From: Lophius americanus | Taxonomy: Eukaryota; Chordata; Actinopteri; Lophiiformes; Lophiidae | Reading direction: 5' to 3' | Length of the DNA: 64,000 bases | NCBI GenBank assembly: GCA_037951165.1 | Contig: JBBDHG010000124.1 | Span: forward strand, 1,365,001 to 1,429,000 | In this document: in pieces, positions 44,195-56,289 of the stretch | Layout of the letters: each line of letters starts with the position of its first letter | Position numbering within the stretch: position 1 is the first letter of the stretch | Notes under the pieces: generated by a model | Told to the model about the DNA's origin: nothing | The model's database searches: none | Seen by the model: only the letters and a program-made list of their open reading frames with translations | Program-made: the position numbers and the translations under genes

Positions 44195-47100
44195 CTGGTG
44201 GATGAAATGAAAGACTTACATTAGGTGTTGAGGAGGAGTCATACGGTCTGTAGCACAGAAATGTGTTGCTCACCTCATCCTTAGGAAGGCAGCCAGAGCT
44301 AAAAGGATCAGCGGGAGAGAAGCTCGGAATCCAAAAATCACAACCAGCACTAGTTCATCACGTTGGACAGTCAGAGTTTCTTCACCTGACATGATCTCGT
44401 TGCTGCCAGTTGTGACAGAACAGGAGTAATTTCCTGTATGCTGACTGCTCACTGGGTCTATCGTCAGGTGTTTGAGTTGGTTCTCTGGCAGGGTCAGAGG
44501 TCGACCGTTCAGGCTCCAGATGTAGCTTGTGTTGTCAGTCAGAGGACAGCTGGTGGAGCAGGTCAGTGTGACTCTCTCACTCTCATTCACCTCTGCAGAC
44601 GGAGTGAACCTCACCTTCAGGTCTGAAAGATGGTTAGATGGTTGTTCAGGAAACAGTCATACAGACGACTGAAGCTGCATTAATGAGGTGATGATCGCCT
44701 CTAAGCTTGAAGAAACCCTAATGTCAGCTGTTCTGAGGAGATGCAAACCCTGGCCTTCTCATATCTTCATGGTGTGACTCATCTAGTTTTCATAACTCTA
44801 GTTTTCATAACTCTGTACATCAACCTTGTTCTTTAAATCAGCACCAGTAAACTTTTTCTCTCTTCCTCAAGCATCCTCTCACTTTACAAGATCATATAGA
44901 ACAATCTTGTTTAATAATCTTTCTCTCCAAGGCACCTCCATTCTCCTCCAACTCTGTTCCACGCCAAATGGTACAAGTCCTTATATTCCTCCTGAGTGTC
45001 CAAACTAGTTATTAAATCCCATGAATTTATGTTGGGATGAATTTCTCAAGATATTCAATTCAAAAAGTCGACTGATCTTCTGCAAATGTCAACAAGAACA
45101 AGACAAGGTGTTGTATTTCTTTGACACAATTACCTGTTACAACTAAAGTGACCGCAGGACTGCCTTCTAGTAGGTGTTCATGGTATTCCAAGACTTCATG
45201 GAATTCCCAGAGTGTGAATACGTATTGTCCTGAGTCATTCTTCTTCAGGTTAGTGATTCTCAAAATTTGGCTTTTATTCATGACATCCAGATACTGAACT
45301 TGACCTCCAGGTTGGAGAACTTCTTCATTTTTCATCATGTTGATCCTCCTTATCTTATACCATGATTTAGATGTAGGTGGGTCATTGCTGGGTAAAGTAT
45401 ATTCACTGGAAATGTCAACTGTGGAACCTTGCAGAGCACAAATCCTCCTGCTGACGTAATTCACGCTCCAGCAGTTCTTACCATCAGAACCTGAAATATA
45501 GATGAAGGACACATTTCTAAAGAACATTGCTGACATGAGGATGAGGATAATGATATGAAGGATGATATTTGTGAATACATTAATTGTTGTGTGTTAAAGT
45601 GTCTTTTAGTGGTTAATGTTGGTCAGAGCTGGAGGTTTGTTCACCCCTTAAAAGCCACTTAAGTGTGGGATTGTAACGTGAACATTTTCTAGGTTCTGGA
45701 GTGCATTAGGGGAAAAAAACATGAAGAAAGGAAGTCATGACACAGATCTTACTTCAGGGTTCCTGCATCAAACTGTTCAGCCTTTCTGTTTAAATGATGC
45801 TAAAACCTTATTCAGTTGATCGTATGACTTATTACTTCTTGTGTGTTTAGTTTCATGATAGCAATATTCCACAAGTTTGTACTCACAGACTTCAGCTGAT
45901 ATCTGGTCTTTCACAGCACAGGAGACGCTTCCATCATTGGGGTTGGAAAGAAAAACCTTCTTTGTGTGACTGGTTCTGACTTTATGTCTGTACCACAAGT
46001 GAGTTGTTTGGGAGTCAATTATAGGACAGCTGGTCTGGCATGTCAATATGGTCTTATTCTCTCTGTAGGTCCTTTCAATGTATACTTCTGTCAGGAGACA
46101 ATAAATATATGATTCATGAGTTTATGGTCCTACTAAGAAGAAAGGAGTCGGATGAGTGATCATATCAGAAAGTGTGAAGTTTTCTTGTGTGTCTGTTATC
46201 AGTCAGAGAAAAGGAACATCGTTGGCGGTTCTGTATGTGTATGTGTTGTGTGTGTGTGTGTAGTGTATGTTTGTGTGTTGTGTATGTATGTGTTCCGAAA
46301 ATCTATAAAAAATCCTATAAAAATACAGACAAAATGAATGAAGAAAACAAACTTCATTCAAATCCGTGTTTAACATTGAGCAAATATGAATGAGAAAAAT
46401 ATAACTGCTGAAATAAATTAGGGGAACACTTATATCACACATTGCATCTCAATAAACAAAAATGGATATAGTTTGATTCTTTGCGATCAAAATGACGTAA
46501 GAATGCTCAATGGAAACTAAAATCATGAACTTTCATCATCGTCTTCATCATTATCATAATTCTGGCCCACCACAACCCAGCATCAACCCATAGGGTCCGA
46601 TAAAGGGGATTCAGTAGTTCACTCATCTCGCCCCCAAACAATCTCCATGTTAGAAATATTTGCGGGGAGTGATGAGTTCAGAGCCTAAACCCCAAACTCA
46701 AACTACACTGTTATAATATTAATAATAATATTAATATTAAGTACTTTGAAGGAGAGTTTCAGACTGAACTGGAGAAAAATCTGTCAGGAAGGATGAGGAG
46801 AGAGAAATGGTCGAGGGTCACCACCTGCAGAACCAGAACCTTTTTGGATTTTCTCCTGCTGTTTCCTCTCCTGTCCACATGTTGTCACTTTCATGAGCAC
46901 CAAAGTAACTGAAACTGATTTACAATTACTTTCATCCTAACTGGACTGATCCATATCCCTGAAGTTTTTACTGACTTGGTGTTAAACTGTGATGATTAAG
47001 TGTTCCCCAAACTTTTTTGGGCAGGGTAATTGATCCCCCTTGTTCATGGGGTATGATGTGTGTGTGTGTGTGTGTATTTTTAATGTTGAATGGACTTAAC

Positions 47101-50100
47101 CTCTGGGATGTGTGATGGAGCAGGGTTCATCCACTGATGACTGGGTAGAAGAACACATTCTCCCTTTAGTGTAGGTCACACTGAAGCAGGTTGATGAGAC
47201 AGAATCTGGATAATGAGAAATTCATTATTTTCCTCCATCTTCAGTTCCAGTTTTAAAAGGTTAAGCGTTTTTGTATTATTATAATAATTTACATGGTTTC
47301 ACTGACCCACTGAAACTTCAGGCGTTCTGAGATCCTCGTAGCCTTTGACAGCACAGGAGTATCTGACTGCTTCATCACCATTGACCAGCTCTTGGTACCA
47401 GTGAGACCAGTCCTCATAGAGGAACTCTCCGTTCTTGTACCACTTGTAGACTACAGGGGTTTCAGTCAGAGGACAGCTGATGCTACACATCAGTGTTACT
47501 GTCTGTCCCTTTGAGGAGGGGATCACCTTCACCTGCAGGTCTGTGATGACGGTGAAGTTGAATAAGAACCAACACACTGACTGTTTGTGTTTGTACTCAT
47601 TCATCCGGGTCATGGTTATCCTCAAAGTTGGAATCAAAGAACTTCACTTTGAGGTTTCAGGATCCAAGATGATTCTTCAGGCTTAACTGTCTGATGGGGA
47701 GTCAGGTTTAAGTTCAAATGTTGATCCAGTAAGTAAACAACTCAACCGTGTCTCATAGGACCCAGCGACCCATAATGCTGCAGGGAGATAGACTGTAAAC
47801 ACATGGAGTACAGGGAGATCCATTATCCACCATGTAACAGGTGAGGTCAACTATTTTTTGCCACATTAAAACATTGTTTTGAATGCAGCGCTGTAGCATT
47901 AGTCACATAAGGTGATCCCTAGGATCATTTCCAGAATATGTGTGGTGTTTTAAAAATGCACAACCCAAATTGTATATTGGCCTGTAACTTCAGTTAGATT
48001 GGACATTCAATGTTTACATTGTTTTGATTAACGAGTCAGCTGATTCCCAGCTTAACCGACAGTCATGTGACACAGTGCTATTTGAAGTCCCCGTTAGTAG
48101 CGGTGAAGCAGGTTGCGGCGACATGGACCAGGGTGAGCGTGGGGAGGCTACGGGGGACCCGTATATTTTTGTAAAGACATTAATTCCTTCCTGAAAGTCT
48201 TTGCATTTTTCAGGTGTTATAAAATAAATACTTAAAGAGGGAGTTACTGAAAATAGTTTGAGAACAACTGAGTTATTGTAACTAAATGCTATGAGGAAAA
48301 TTTTAAATTGAAATTCCCCTTACACTGTCAAAAATGACTGTGAAAATCCACAGTAATTTAATGTGATCATCAAAAAATTGTACTGTACTCTGCAGCAGAA
48401 AACTGTATTCAGTCATAGGTTACTGTGATTACTGAGAAAATCATAGTAAGAAGTCACTACTGTAGAAGATCACAGTCAACAATTATGCAATAACACTAAG
48501 TGTTCTCATGATGTAGAAAATCACAGTAGTCAATAATATACTGTGAAAAATTACCAAAAATTATCTTTAGTGGAAATAATAGTCAACAACGAAGGGAAAA
48601 TATTAACAGTAAATTATCAAATACTGTAGAAAATAACATAACTTGTAATATACTTTAGCTATTTACAGTAAACTGGCAAATAATGGAAAAATAATAACCA
48701 ATAACATACTGTAAAGAACTATACTGTAGATAATTACAGTTACCAACTATGTACTGTAGGCAATTAAACAATGGGAATTATAGTAACCACTGATGTACTG
48801 TAGAGAATTACAGTAAACAATGACATATTCTAGAGAATTATTGTAACTACTTATAAACTACAGAGCAATAATTTTTGATTTGTGTCCCCAAATAAAGTAC
48901 TTTTGATTTAATTTAATTTTTGTTCCTTAATTCTACTAGCTCCACCCCACATGGAGCTCAACCAATCACAGCGAGACATTTGAAGCCAGGTAGGCGGTGC
49001 GTCGTTCAGAACTTGTTGGGACGGACAAAATGTTTCAATTGTGTCCATATATTATTCGGTATTTATTTTTTTAGTTTCCAAAACGAATATTGTGAACAGC
49101 AGGTGATAATAAGATTTTTCATTCTGGGATACAAGAATGAAAATTATAAAAAAGACATTTTTATTTTCAAAACCATGAAAGTGCGAGCGAGATTTGAAAG
49201 ATTTGAGTTTTGATTTGTTTTTTATTTTCTAATTTGATTATGGATAAATAAAACCACTGAGTGACACACACAGATAAATTGTTAGTTTTTTAGTTTTCAG
49301 AGAGCGGATGTGGTGGTTTATGAGGGAAGGACAGTGACGCATTGAGCGCTGTCAATCATCACTTTATTTTTACAGCAGTGGTTTATTTCAAAACAACATG
49401 TAGAAGTTAGGGCTGGATTCTAAGTTCTTCTTTCTGGTCTTCTCTATAACTCTTTGTAAGATCTTTACTACTAATATGAAATTCATTAGAAAACCTGAAA
49501 CGGAGGATCGGACTGCTGACACACACACACACACACACACACAATCAGCCTTAACATTAAGACCAGTTAGTGGTTCTATTGTTATGGTTGATTTTTGTAT
49601 ATTCTACACAGATGGAAACTGATGCCATTCTCCAGATGTGCGCACGTGTCCCATAATAACTGATCCATTTTGCTGCAGTGCGTCATATCAGAATGATGAT
49701 TTATGTTCTGGTGTGTCTGCAGACTGACAGCTGCTACACTCCTACTAGATGGTCCATCCTGGAGATGATGGGACACCAGTGGTTTTGGTGGTTCATAGGT
49801 ATAAAGATCCCAGATGGAGTGGACTCCAGACTGCAGCTGTACATTTCTCATGCAGTCGTATGAAGACATGGACCATTGTACAATTGGATGTTGTGATTGT
49901 CCAACAATATGAACGCCACCTTTTACTGTTTGGACCGGAAAACAATTGTTTTAGGATTCTTTGTGTATTTAAATGAGTCAGTGACTGGTTGTAATGTTGT
50001 GGCTGATTGGTGTGTGTATTAGTGGGTATAATCAAGATTAACCTGATTTCAGAGCTACAAATGTATTTCCTATCTGCCACAATCTCTCAGAAGCACCGCC

Positions 50101-51297
50101 CTCATTGGTGCGCCTCAAAATTATAACATCCGGTCTCAGAAAACGAAAAAAAAAAATACAATCCTCCTCGTGGTTTTAATTTTTAATAATCCCAGTGGGA
50201 ATGAAAAAACATTTTTCAAATGTCTCTCTTCCCTTTCGGTCTGGAAAAGGTAAAAAGTCTTGTTTTTATGTATTCATTCTTGTATTTCAAAACCAAAAAT
50301 CTAATTACAACTCGTTTTTCATTTTTCAGTATTTCTTCTTGCTTGAGCACAAAACTACCTCTCTCCCCCTTGCTCGCCCACTCCCGCATGCACACACACA
50401 CACACACACTCAAACACACACACACACCCTTCTACATAATGTGAAGCACACACCGAGCCTAATGAGGGATGTGGTTAAAAACATTTGATTAACTCTTTTG
50501 ATAACAACACTAGCAGTTCTTACAACAAGCCTACTTGTTCTGATAACAGACACCAGCATCAAACTTCCAGTAAGAAGTAGAGACTATTTCTTCATGTTGA
50601 CTGAATATTGCTCAGGTTATTACAACATTAGATCTAATTTGAAAAGCGTTCTATATTCTGTTTGTTTCACTGATGAGTGTTTGTTTACTTCGTTATGAAT
50701 AAACTTCATTTGTCTGGATTTCAGGTGGTTTCATGTGAAGATTGTTTCACTGATCTGTTCCTGGTTACTAAGTTAAAACATTCTTAATTTCTCACATAAA
50801 AATGTGAACATCTTTGGAGGAGTGGCTGTTTCCTCCGACTGTAATTTAAATAAATTATATCCCCAACTTTTCAGGGATATAATTACAGCGACTAATGATA
50901 TTCTGTAGAGAATTATGGTGACCAATAATATATTGTGGATTGTTACAGTATTCGCTAAAGAATTAAAGTAAATTCCACTTATCATATAATTTATTGCAGC
51001 ATATATCATACTGTAGAGAATTACTGTAAATTATCACATGCAGCAGAAAATCATTGTAACCAATAAAGTCTTGTTGTATTACTAGTTTATTACTGTTACT
51101 TACTTATCGTTTTTTCACTGATAGACATTCTGTTTTAAAGTTAATTTAGTATTTCATACAACTTGTCTTGACAGTAACGGTTCTGTAAAAAAGTCATTTA
51201 ATCTCTTTTCTTCTAGTTGACAGAAAAAAGAATCAATCATACCTGAGACGCAGAGAATGAAAGCCATAAAAAAAGATTCGGCTTCTTCCAAAAACAT
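44158..51297 (-). CDS. Receptor unit 3: four-Ig-domain receptor with short tail and charged membrane span
   Basis: Six exons join in frame into 410 residues: 51297-51243 (signal peptide), 47540-47307 (D2), 46087-45887 (D3), 45490-45134 (D4), 44622-44274 (D5 and membrane span) and 44194-44158 (tail). D1 is missing through a deletion at 48,162. Because Ig exons are phase 1-1, leader and D2 still join in frame. The membrane segment (about residues 371-396) reads VIFGFRASLPLILLALAAFL with an Arg at about 382. The tail has only ~12 residues (EKRNHRPISLN) and no tyrosine. Basic residues in the membrane often pair with ITAM adaptors (established for paired receptors), so an activating partner of unit 2 is possible (inference); a decoy is the alternative. 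No lesion was seen. Confidence 0.7.
44274..44622 (-). CDS. Unit 3 D5 plus transmembrane exon
   Basis: 349 nt, phase 1 in and 2 out; the codon that is TAG in unit 1 is GAG here. C2-type domain followed by an Arg-containing hydrophobic span and FLRMR. Confidence 0.8.
45134..45490 (-). CDS. Unit 3 D4, V-like exon
   Basis: 357 nt, phase 1-1; intact donor GTAATT, unlike unit 1. NCWSVNYVSRRICALQGSTV ... NDSGQYVFTLWE. Like the other copies it lacks the usual B-strand Cys. Confidence 0.75.
45887..46087 (-). CDS. Unit 3 D3, short Ig-like exon
   Basis: 201 nt, phase 1-1. TILTCQTSCP ... HLWYRHK ... SVSCAVKD; same borders as in units 1 and 2. Confidence 0.75.
46230..46293. repeat. (GT)n-rich minisatellite, unit 3
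   Basis: Shortest of the three copies of this repeat. Confidence 0.9.
47307..47540 (-). CDS. Unit 3 D2, Ig exon
   Basis: 234 nt, phase 1-1, acceptor CACAG, donor GTCAGT. VTLMCSISCPL ... YKWYKNG ... VRYSCAVKG. The first Ig domain of the mature protein in this copy. Confidence 0.75.
48055..48162. other. CpG-richer intronic block, truncated by deletion in unit 3
   Basis: Matches 7,075-7,185 and then jumps at 48,162 to sequence equivalent to 8,680 in unit 1 (and 27,640 in unit 2). The D1 exon lies in the missing interval. Confidence 0.7.
48325..48870. repeat. CTGTA/TACAG palindromic tract, unit 3
   Basis: Copy of 8838-9370 with several extra and missing periods. Confidence 0.55.
49543..50008. 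mobile_element. 466-bp non-autonomous element with ~28-bp inverted ends
   Basis: Starts AATCAGCCTTAACATTAAGA and ends with the approximate complement (gactggttgtaatgttgtgg ctgatt). This is the only full-length copy in the window; units 1 and 2 keep only its left part. A (CA)n run flanks it at 49,518-49,542. Family unknown. Confidence 0.5.
51243..51297 (-). CDS. Unit 3 exon 1: signal peptide
   Basis: 55 nt, MFLEEAESFFMAFILCVS, donor GTATGA, phase 1 out. Confidence 0.75.
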
Positions 51298-51800
51298 GGC
51301 TGCTCAAGTCCTCATGGGCTCTCTGATCAGAAGGTGGAACGGGTTTTGTTGTTGTTTAAAGGTTGGTGCTGAAAACGATGAAGAACTGTAAGTCAGGGTA
51401 AAACTGAACAGCAGTTCTCTTTTAAAGGGAAGACTTTAGAGGAGGGAGGAAATTTTTTCACAGAAGACACACCCCTGAACCCAAACGTCCTCCTGCTTTT
51501 TTATTCCTATTTTTAGTCAAGACACTAGAAAAAAAAACATTTTATCACAAAAAATCGAATAGAGTGACTTCTTATTCTTCCCCACTTTCATGGTGATGAG
51601 TTTGTTTTATTTTCAGTACTTCTAACATTGTGTAAAAACTCTTTGTTGATTTCAATGGAGTCCAAGCAAACCAGAGAAAGGAGGAGGAAGGAGGCGCCAA
51701 CACATCCGTCACTGATATCTCTCAAAAAGAAATTAAAAAGAATTCCTGAATCCACCTCTTCATCTAGACACACTTCCCAAAAAAAAGATTGCCTCCCATG

Positions 51801-51974
51801 ACCCAACTTTATTTGGAACGTTTCATGAAAATCCCTCCAGGTAATTTTTGTTTAATCCTATTATCATTATATCATTATGTTTTTGTATGACAACATGTAT
51901 TCTGTCTTGCTGGACTCTTCAGCCTGCTCCCTGCTCTTCATACTGATCACATGTCATCCAAACACATCACAGTC
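51801..51974. other. Short spacer beyond unit 3, nothing recognised
   Basis: No exon or known repeat is visible between the end of unit 3 and the RTE fragment. Confidence 0.4.
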
Positions 51975-52105
51975 CATGGAGACTCTTACCTGACCTCATA
52001 TGTCAGCCTAACCACCACTATTGCAAATATAAAGGGGCTCAAAGCTGATCCTTGATGCAGTCCCACCTCCACTTTGAACCCATCTGTCCTTCCTACTGCA
52101 AAAGT
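51975..52105 (-). mobile_element. RTE-type LINE reverse transcriptase fragment
   Basis: The minus strand encodes KVEVGLHQGSALSPFIFAIV, the QGSxLSPxLF block of reverse transcriptase, followed by RLTYEVR. Only ~40 codons. Confidence 0.7.
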
Positions 52106-52799
52106 TATACTGTCATAACTTGATGATTAGTAAGGTGTTATTGCGCACAAGGACGTGCACCCAAAAACACAGCTAGCATAAAAACAAAACGACAAACTGC
52201 ATGGCACCCGAGTCGCTGTGCTATGACGTAAGGAGGTCGCAGTGATGCTCATGTGTTGAAATGTCATAACAACATTCCATATTTCACACAGATGTTCTGG
52301 GGCACAAAGTTGGTCAGATATTATTATTAATTTATTTGATTAATTAAAATGTGATCTTTAGCCACATAGCAGTCAAGTCACCGCTATGTGGCTAGCTGTA
52401 GACTGAAGCTAACAAAGTCTAACATCTTACATTCAGTGTAATGAAGTATCGGGACCTGATGTCATGTTAGTCAGTAGAACCTTACAATCCACTTTCTACA
52501 ACCGCTCCATGGTCGGGCCGCGGCAGCTGCAGGGATCCAAATACGTTTGTGTTTCTGTCTATATTACTAGGGCAGACCTGATTCTCCAATTCTCATTTTT
52601 TGCTTGAGTTCCACCCTGGGTGGGTGTGGGTCCACAACACAAATGCATTACATACAGACACAACTAGGATGTTATAAAACACAACCATTGGCCATCTCCT
52701 GCTCATTTGCTGTCAGGTGTAGTGCAATAATTAGTGTGTTTTTATCTAATATTATAACTGGGTCGAAACTGACACTAACAACATAAAGGTCAAAATCTT
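52106..52799. other. Spacer, no gene recognised
   Basis: Contains a short piece (52,490-52,545) related to the tail repeat at 34,800-34,850. The 60-codon frame at 52,604 has no features. Confidence 0.4.
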
Positions 52800-52967
52800 C
52801 ACAAGAAGATTTTTATAATTTAGTGAAAAAATCTTTTTTTGGTTTTATTTGGTTTAAATAGAAGTTCCTGACAAAGTCAGAAAGCCTTGATGCAATAAAC
52901 AAATTCATGTGGAACTTTTATGCATTTAAAACCTAAAAAAAGGGTTGTTGTCAACTCCAAAACATGT

Positions 52968-53033
<66 letters not shown>

Positions 53034-53530
53034 CATATAGCATCAATATGGGTTCCAGATCTTAGTATCTGACACACTTTAATATAAGAAAGACACAAAT
53101 GTAGAATAAACCTGCAGTGGGTTTAATACATTTTCACAGAATCTTTTGCTCAGAGTAGATCTGGTTATCTTGCTGGTTGACATTCATACTCATAAGAAAA
53201 CTGCATCAACATCTGACGTGACAGGAAACAAGCCACATCAATTCTTATCTGAATTCCTGTATATTGCATGAGAACCGATCTGATATGTTTCCACTTCAAG
53301 AGCAAATAAGGACAAATTTATGAAAAGATCAGATCTTTGTCTTCAAACAGGACTGCAAATAATAATTTATATTTAAAACCATAGCTCCCCTTTTAAAAAG
53401 AATGTTTAAAGACTCAAAGAACTGTGACCTCAAAGACGTGGAAGTGATCATCCAGTTGAAGTTATTGCACAGCGGTGCAGAGGCCTGCAGCAAGACCAAG
53501 AAATGTCAGTAGGATGAAAGCTACTGCTCT
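52800..53530. repeat. 0.7-kb block, copy 1 of a direct duplication
   Basis: Nearly identical to 54,400-55,105, including the run cagaatcttttgctcagagt. A (TA)n tract sits at 52,971-53,030. No coding potential. Confidence 0.85.
52971..53030. repeat. (TA)n microsatellite
   Basis: About 29 TA units. Confidence 0.95.
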
Positions 53531-53700
53531 CCTTCCAGCACCTCTGGGACATCATGTATCCTCGCATCCACCGCCGCCACGTCACACCACAGACTGTTCA
53601 GGACCTCTGATCCAGGTCTGGGAGGAGATCCCCCAGCAAACCATCCTCCATCTCATCAGAAGCACAACCAGACGTTTTCAGGAGGTCACTTAGACATGTG
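53526..53700 (+). mobile_element. Tc1-like transposase C-terminal fragment
   Basis: Encodes HLWDIMYPRIHRRHVTPQTVQDL and, after a one-base slip, VWEEIPQQTILHLIRSTTRRFQEV, which matches the C-terminal pattern of Tc1 transposases (HLWD...R..., IPQxTIxxLIxSMxRRCxA). The catalytic region is absent. Confidence 0.75.
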
Positions 53701-53814
53701 GGGCTCAAACGCACTCCTGGGTCACATTATGAGTTGTTGTGATGAAATATATATAAATATATATGTATATATATATATCCTTCCACTTATGTTAGTTTTC
53801 TGTTACTATCTCTT

Positions 53815-54190
53815 ATGTTAACGGGTCGGTGCCGATCCATGTTTTAAATCAGCTATAAAATAGCCTCAAAACAATTATTTATCATCCAATTTGTTTCTTA
53901 CCTCTGTGCTACCTTGTTGAGATTCCTTATCCATGAAAGTTTTGTTTTAATATTTTTGGTGACGCCCCCTGGGCTTTTCTTTTGACAACATACCCCTTGT
54001 TTTCAATCAAGAAATATGTGAAAATGAACCTCAAGAGAAATATATAAATGAAATAAAAGGTTGTTATATTACTTGATTATTACTGAGGGGTATTAGAACA
54101 CATCCTTTAAATAATTTCTGTTTTCTATTTATTCGTTTTAATATTATTAACCATAGTAACAACTATGGTGTTACAGGTCAATTTTGACCC
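53815..54190. repeat. AT-rich piece with GGGTC/GACCC ends (weak piggyBac-like MITE candidate)
   Basis: Begins ttaacgggtcggtgccgatc and ends ggtgttacaggtcaattttgaccc on the plus strand, similar in style to the element at 36,766. The ends do not match well. Confidence 0.25.
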
Positions 54191-54399
54191 ATATATATTT
54201 ACATCAAGAAAAATGCAAAAAAAAGTAATAATACAAAATGTAGGTTTGCAAGGTAAAACAAACAACAACAAATCAAGCAAATCAAACCAATAAAAATCTA
54301 GTAGTATTTCCGAAAAAAATCCTTGGTACAAGAACCTGCATGTGTGTGTGTGTGTTTAGATGCATGTGTGGCAAATGTGACACTTTTAGTGTGTTCTTT

Positions 54400-54578
54400 G
54401 CATTTTATAATTTAGTGAAAAGTTTTTTTTTTGTATTTTATTTTGTTTAAATAGAAGTTCCTGACAAAGTCAGAAAGCCTCGATGCAATAAACATATTTA
54501 TGTGGAACTCTTATGCATATAAAACCTAAAAAAAAGGGTTGTTGTCAACTCCAATATATGTATACATATATACATATA

Positions 54579-54618
<40 letters not shown>

Positions 54619-55105
54619 CATAAAGCATCAATATGGGGTCCAGATCTTAGTATCTGACACACTTTAATATAAGAAAGACACAAATGCAGAAGAAACCTGC
54701 AGCGGGTTAAATACATTTTCACAGAATCTTTTGCTCAGAGTAGATCTGGTTATCTTGCTGGTTGACATTCATACTCATAAGAAAACTGCATCAACATCTG
54801 ACGTGACAGGAAACAAGCCACATCAATTCTTATCTGAATTCCTGTATATTGCATGAGAACCAATCTGATATGTTTCCACTTCAGAAACACATAAGGACAA
54901 ATTTATGAAAAGATCAGATCTTTGTGTTCAAACAGGACTGCAAATAATAATTTATATTTAAAACCATAGCTCCCCATTTAAAAAGAATGTTTAAAGACTC
55001 AAAGAACTGTGAACTCAAAGACGTGGAAGTGATCATCCAGTTGAAGTTATTGCACAGCGGTGCAGAGGCCTGCAGCAAGACCAAGAAATGTCAGTAGGAT
55101 GAAAG
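54400..55105. repeat. 0.7-kb block, copy 2 of the direct duplication
   Basis: Copy of 52,800-53,530. Its TA tract (54,565-54,614) is shorter and interrupted. Confidence 0.85.
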
Positions 55106-55499
55106 CTACTGCTGCCCTTGCCCCAGTATGTGATAGCGTGTTATGTGATATTAAATTGTCCAACCCAGCAATTCTTCCAAATAAACCTGTCTGTCTCTAT
55201 GCAGCAAGGTTACAGAGATGAGAGAAGACTGTAGATTCAAAATAAAATTGTATGTTTTGGATATCATTCATGAAGGAGTGCCAAACAGTTTCAAGTAGCT
55301 CCATTGTAGTTCTGCTGCAAGGCCCAGACCAGCAATGGTTCAGTAAGGTCCAAAGATACTAGTTTGAGACGAGCAGACTTTCATGAGCACCGACTGATCC
55401 ATCACCAGACGACAGCCTGACGAAAGAAGCAGAGTGTGGAACAGTTGATCTGGAAGCTCCTGTGAGGCGTCTAGGAATTTGTTGGCCAGTAGAAACTTA
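55106..55499. other. Spacer before the hairpin, no gene recognised
   Basis: No recognisable coding exon or named repeat. Confidence 0.4.
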
Positions 55500-55562
55500 G
55501 CGGTTAGACACAGTCGTCTCCAGAATCCAAAAAAGATTCTGGAGACGACTGTGTCTAACCGC
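55500..55562. repeat. Perfect 28-bp inverted repeat with 7-nt loop
   Basis: Arms 55,500-55,527 and 55,535-55,562 are exact reverse complements around caaaaaa. The arm is ~50% GC, unlike the usual AT palindromes here. Confidence 0.95.
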
Positions 55563-56289
55563 AAAGATCACCCTTCGCTGATATCGCACTTTGCACACCG
55601 GCACGGATGCTATGCGAAAAAAACACCCAGATTCTGTGTAATGGACTCATGGTTCTGTTGAAGTTGTGTCTGAGTTTTACAGCCGTCAGAACGTTGGACT
55701 TCTCTGAAAATCCACCTGAACGTCTTTACTCTAATCATAGAACCTCTTTCTAGTCTACCTCAGCACTTAAAGCTCCTCACCACATGAGCCTCAGTTCACA
55801 TCCAACTTCCATATCTAGGACTTGACCCACGCAATCACTAACACACCCGTGGAACAACCATCAGGAATAATGTGGTGTCATCAATCCACCGTCTGTCCAT
55901 CAAGTGGACAACCACTACACACAGGAGAGAGCCACTGATTTTCACATTTCACATTAGGCTGTGACATTCTGAAGTTGACAAATGGCTCCTTCAACCAGTT
56001 CTCAACAATATCTACTCTAAGTTGAACCCTGGTTAATTTTCATACCCAGAATACACTTAAAGTAACTCCACAACTTTCATGTGTATTTCTCATAACCTTG
56101 GTGTCTATGAACAGGCGTACCTGTTACTACGTGTGAGTAACATATGCAAAGATTATTATCAAATTTTCAAAGAAACTCCGCCGTCTCCACACAACCAAGA
56201 ACCTGGAAAGGGGGAAGGAGAAAAAAGGCCGACAGAAACACAACTTAAAACATACACTGGATGTCGCCCGAGTCACCGCTGAGCCGTGA

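Larger units (their letters stand above)
41094..51800. repeat. Segmental duplication, unit 3 (matches 1-10,800)
   Basis: Near-identical over almost the whole length to unit 1, with a ~1.5-kb deletion at 48,162 (unit 1 about 7,190-8,680) and a few small indels. The right end (51,480-51,800) instead matches unit 2 at 30,655-30,960. Confidence 0.85.
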
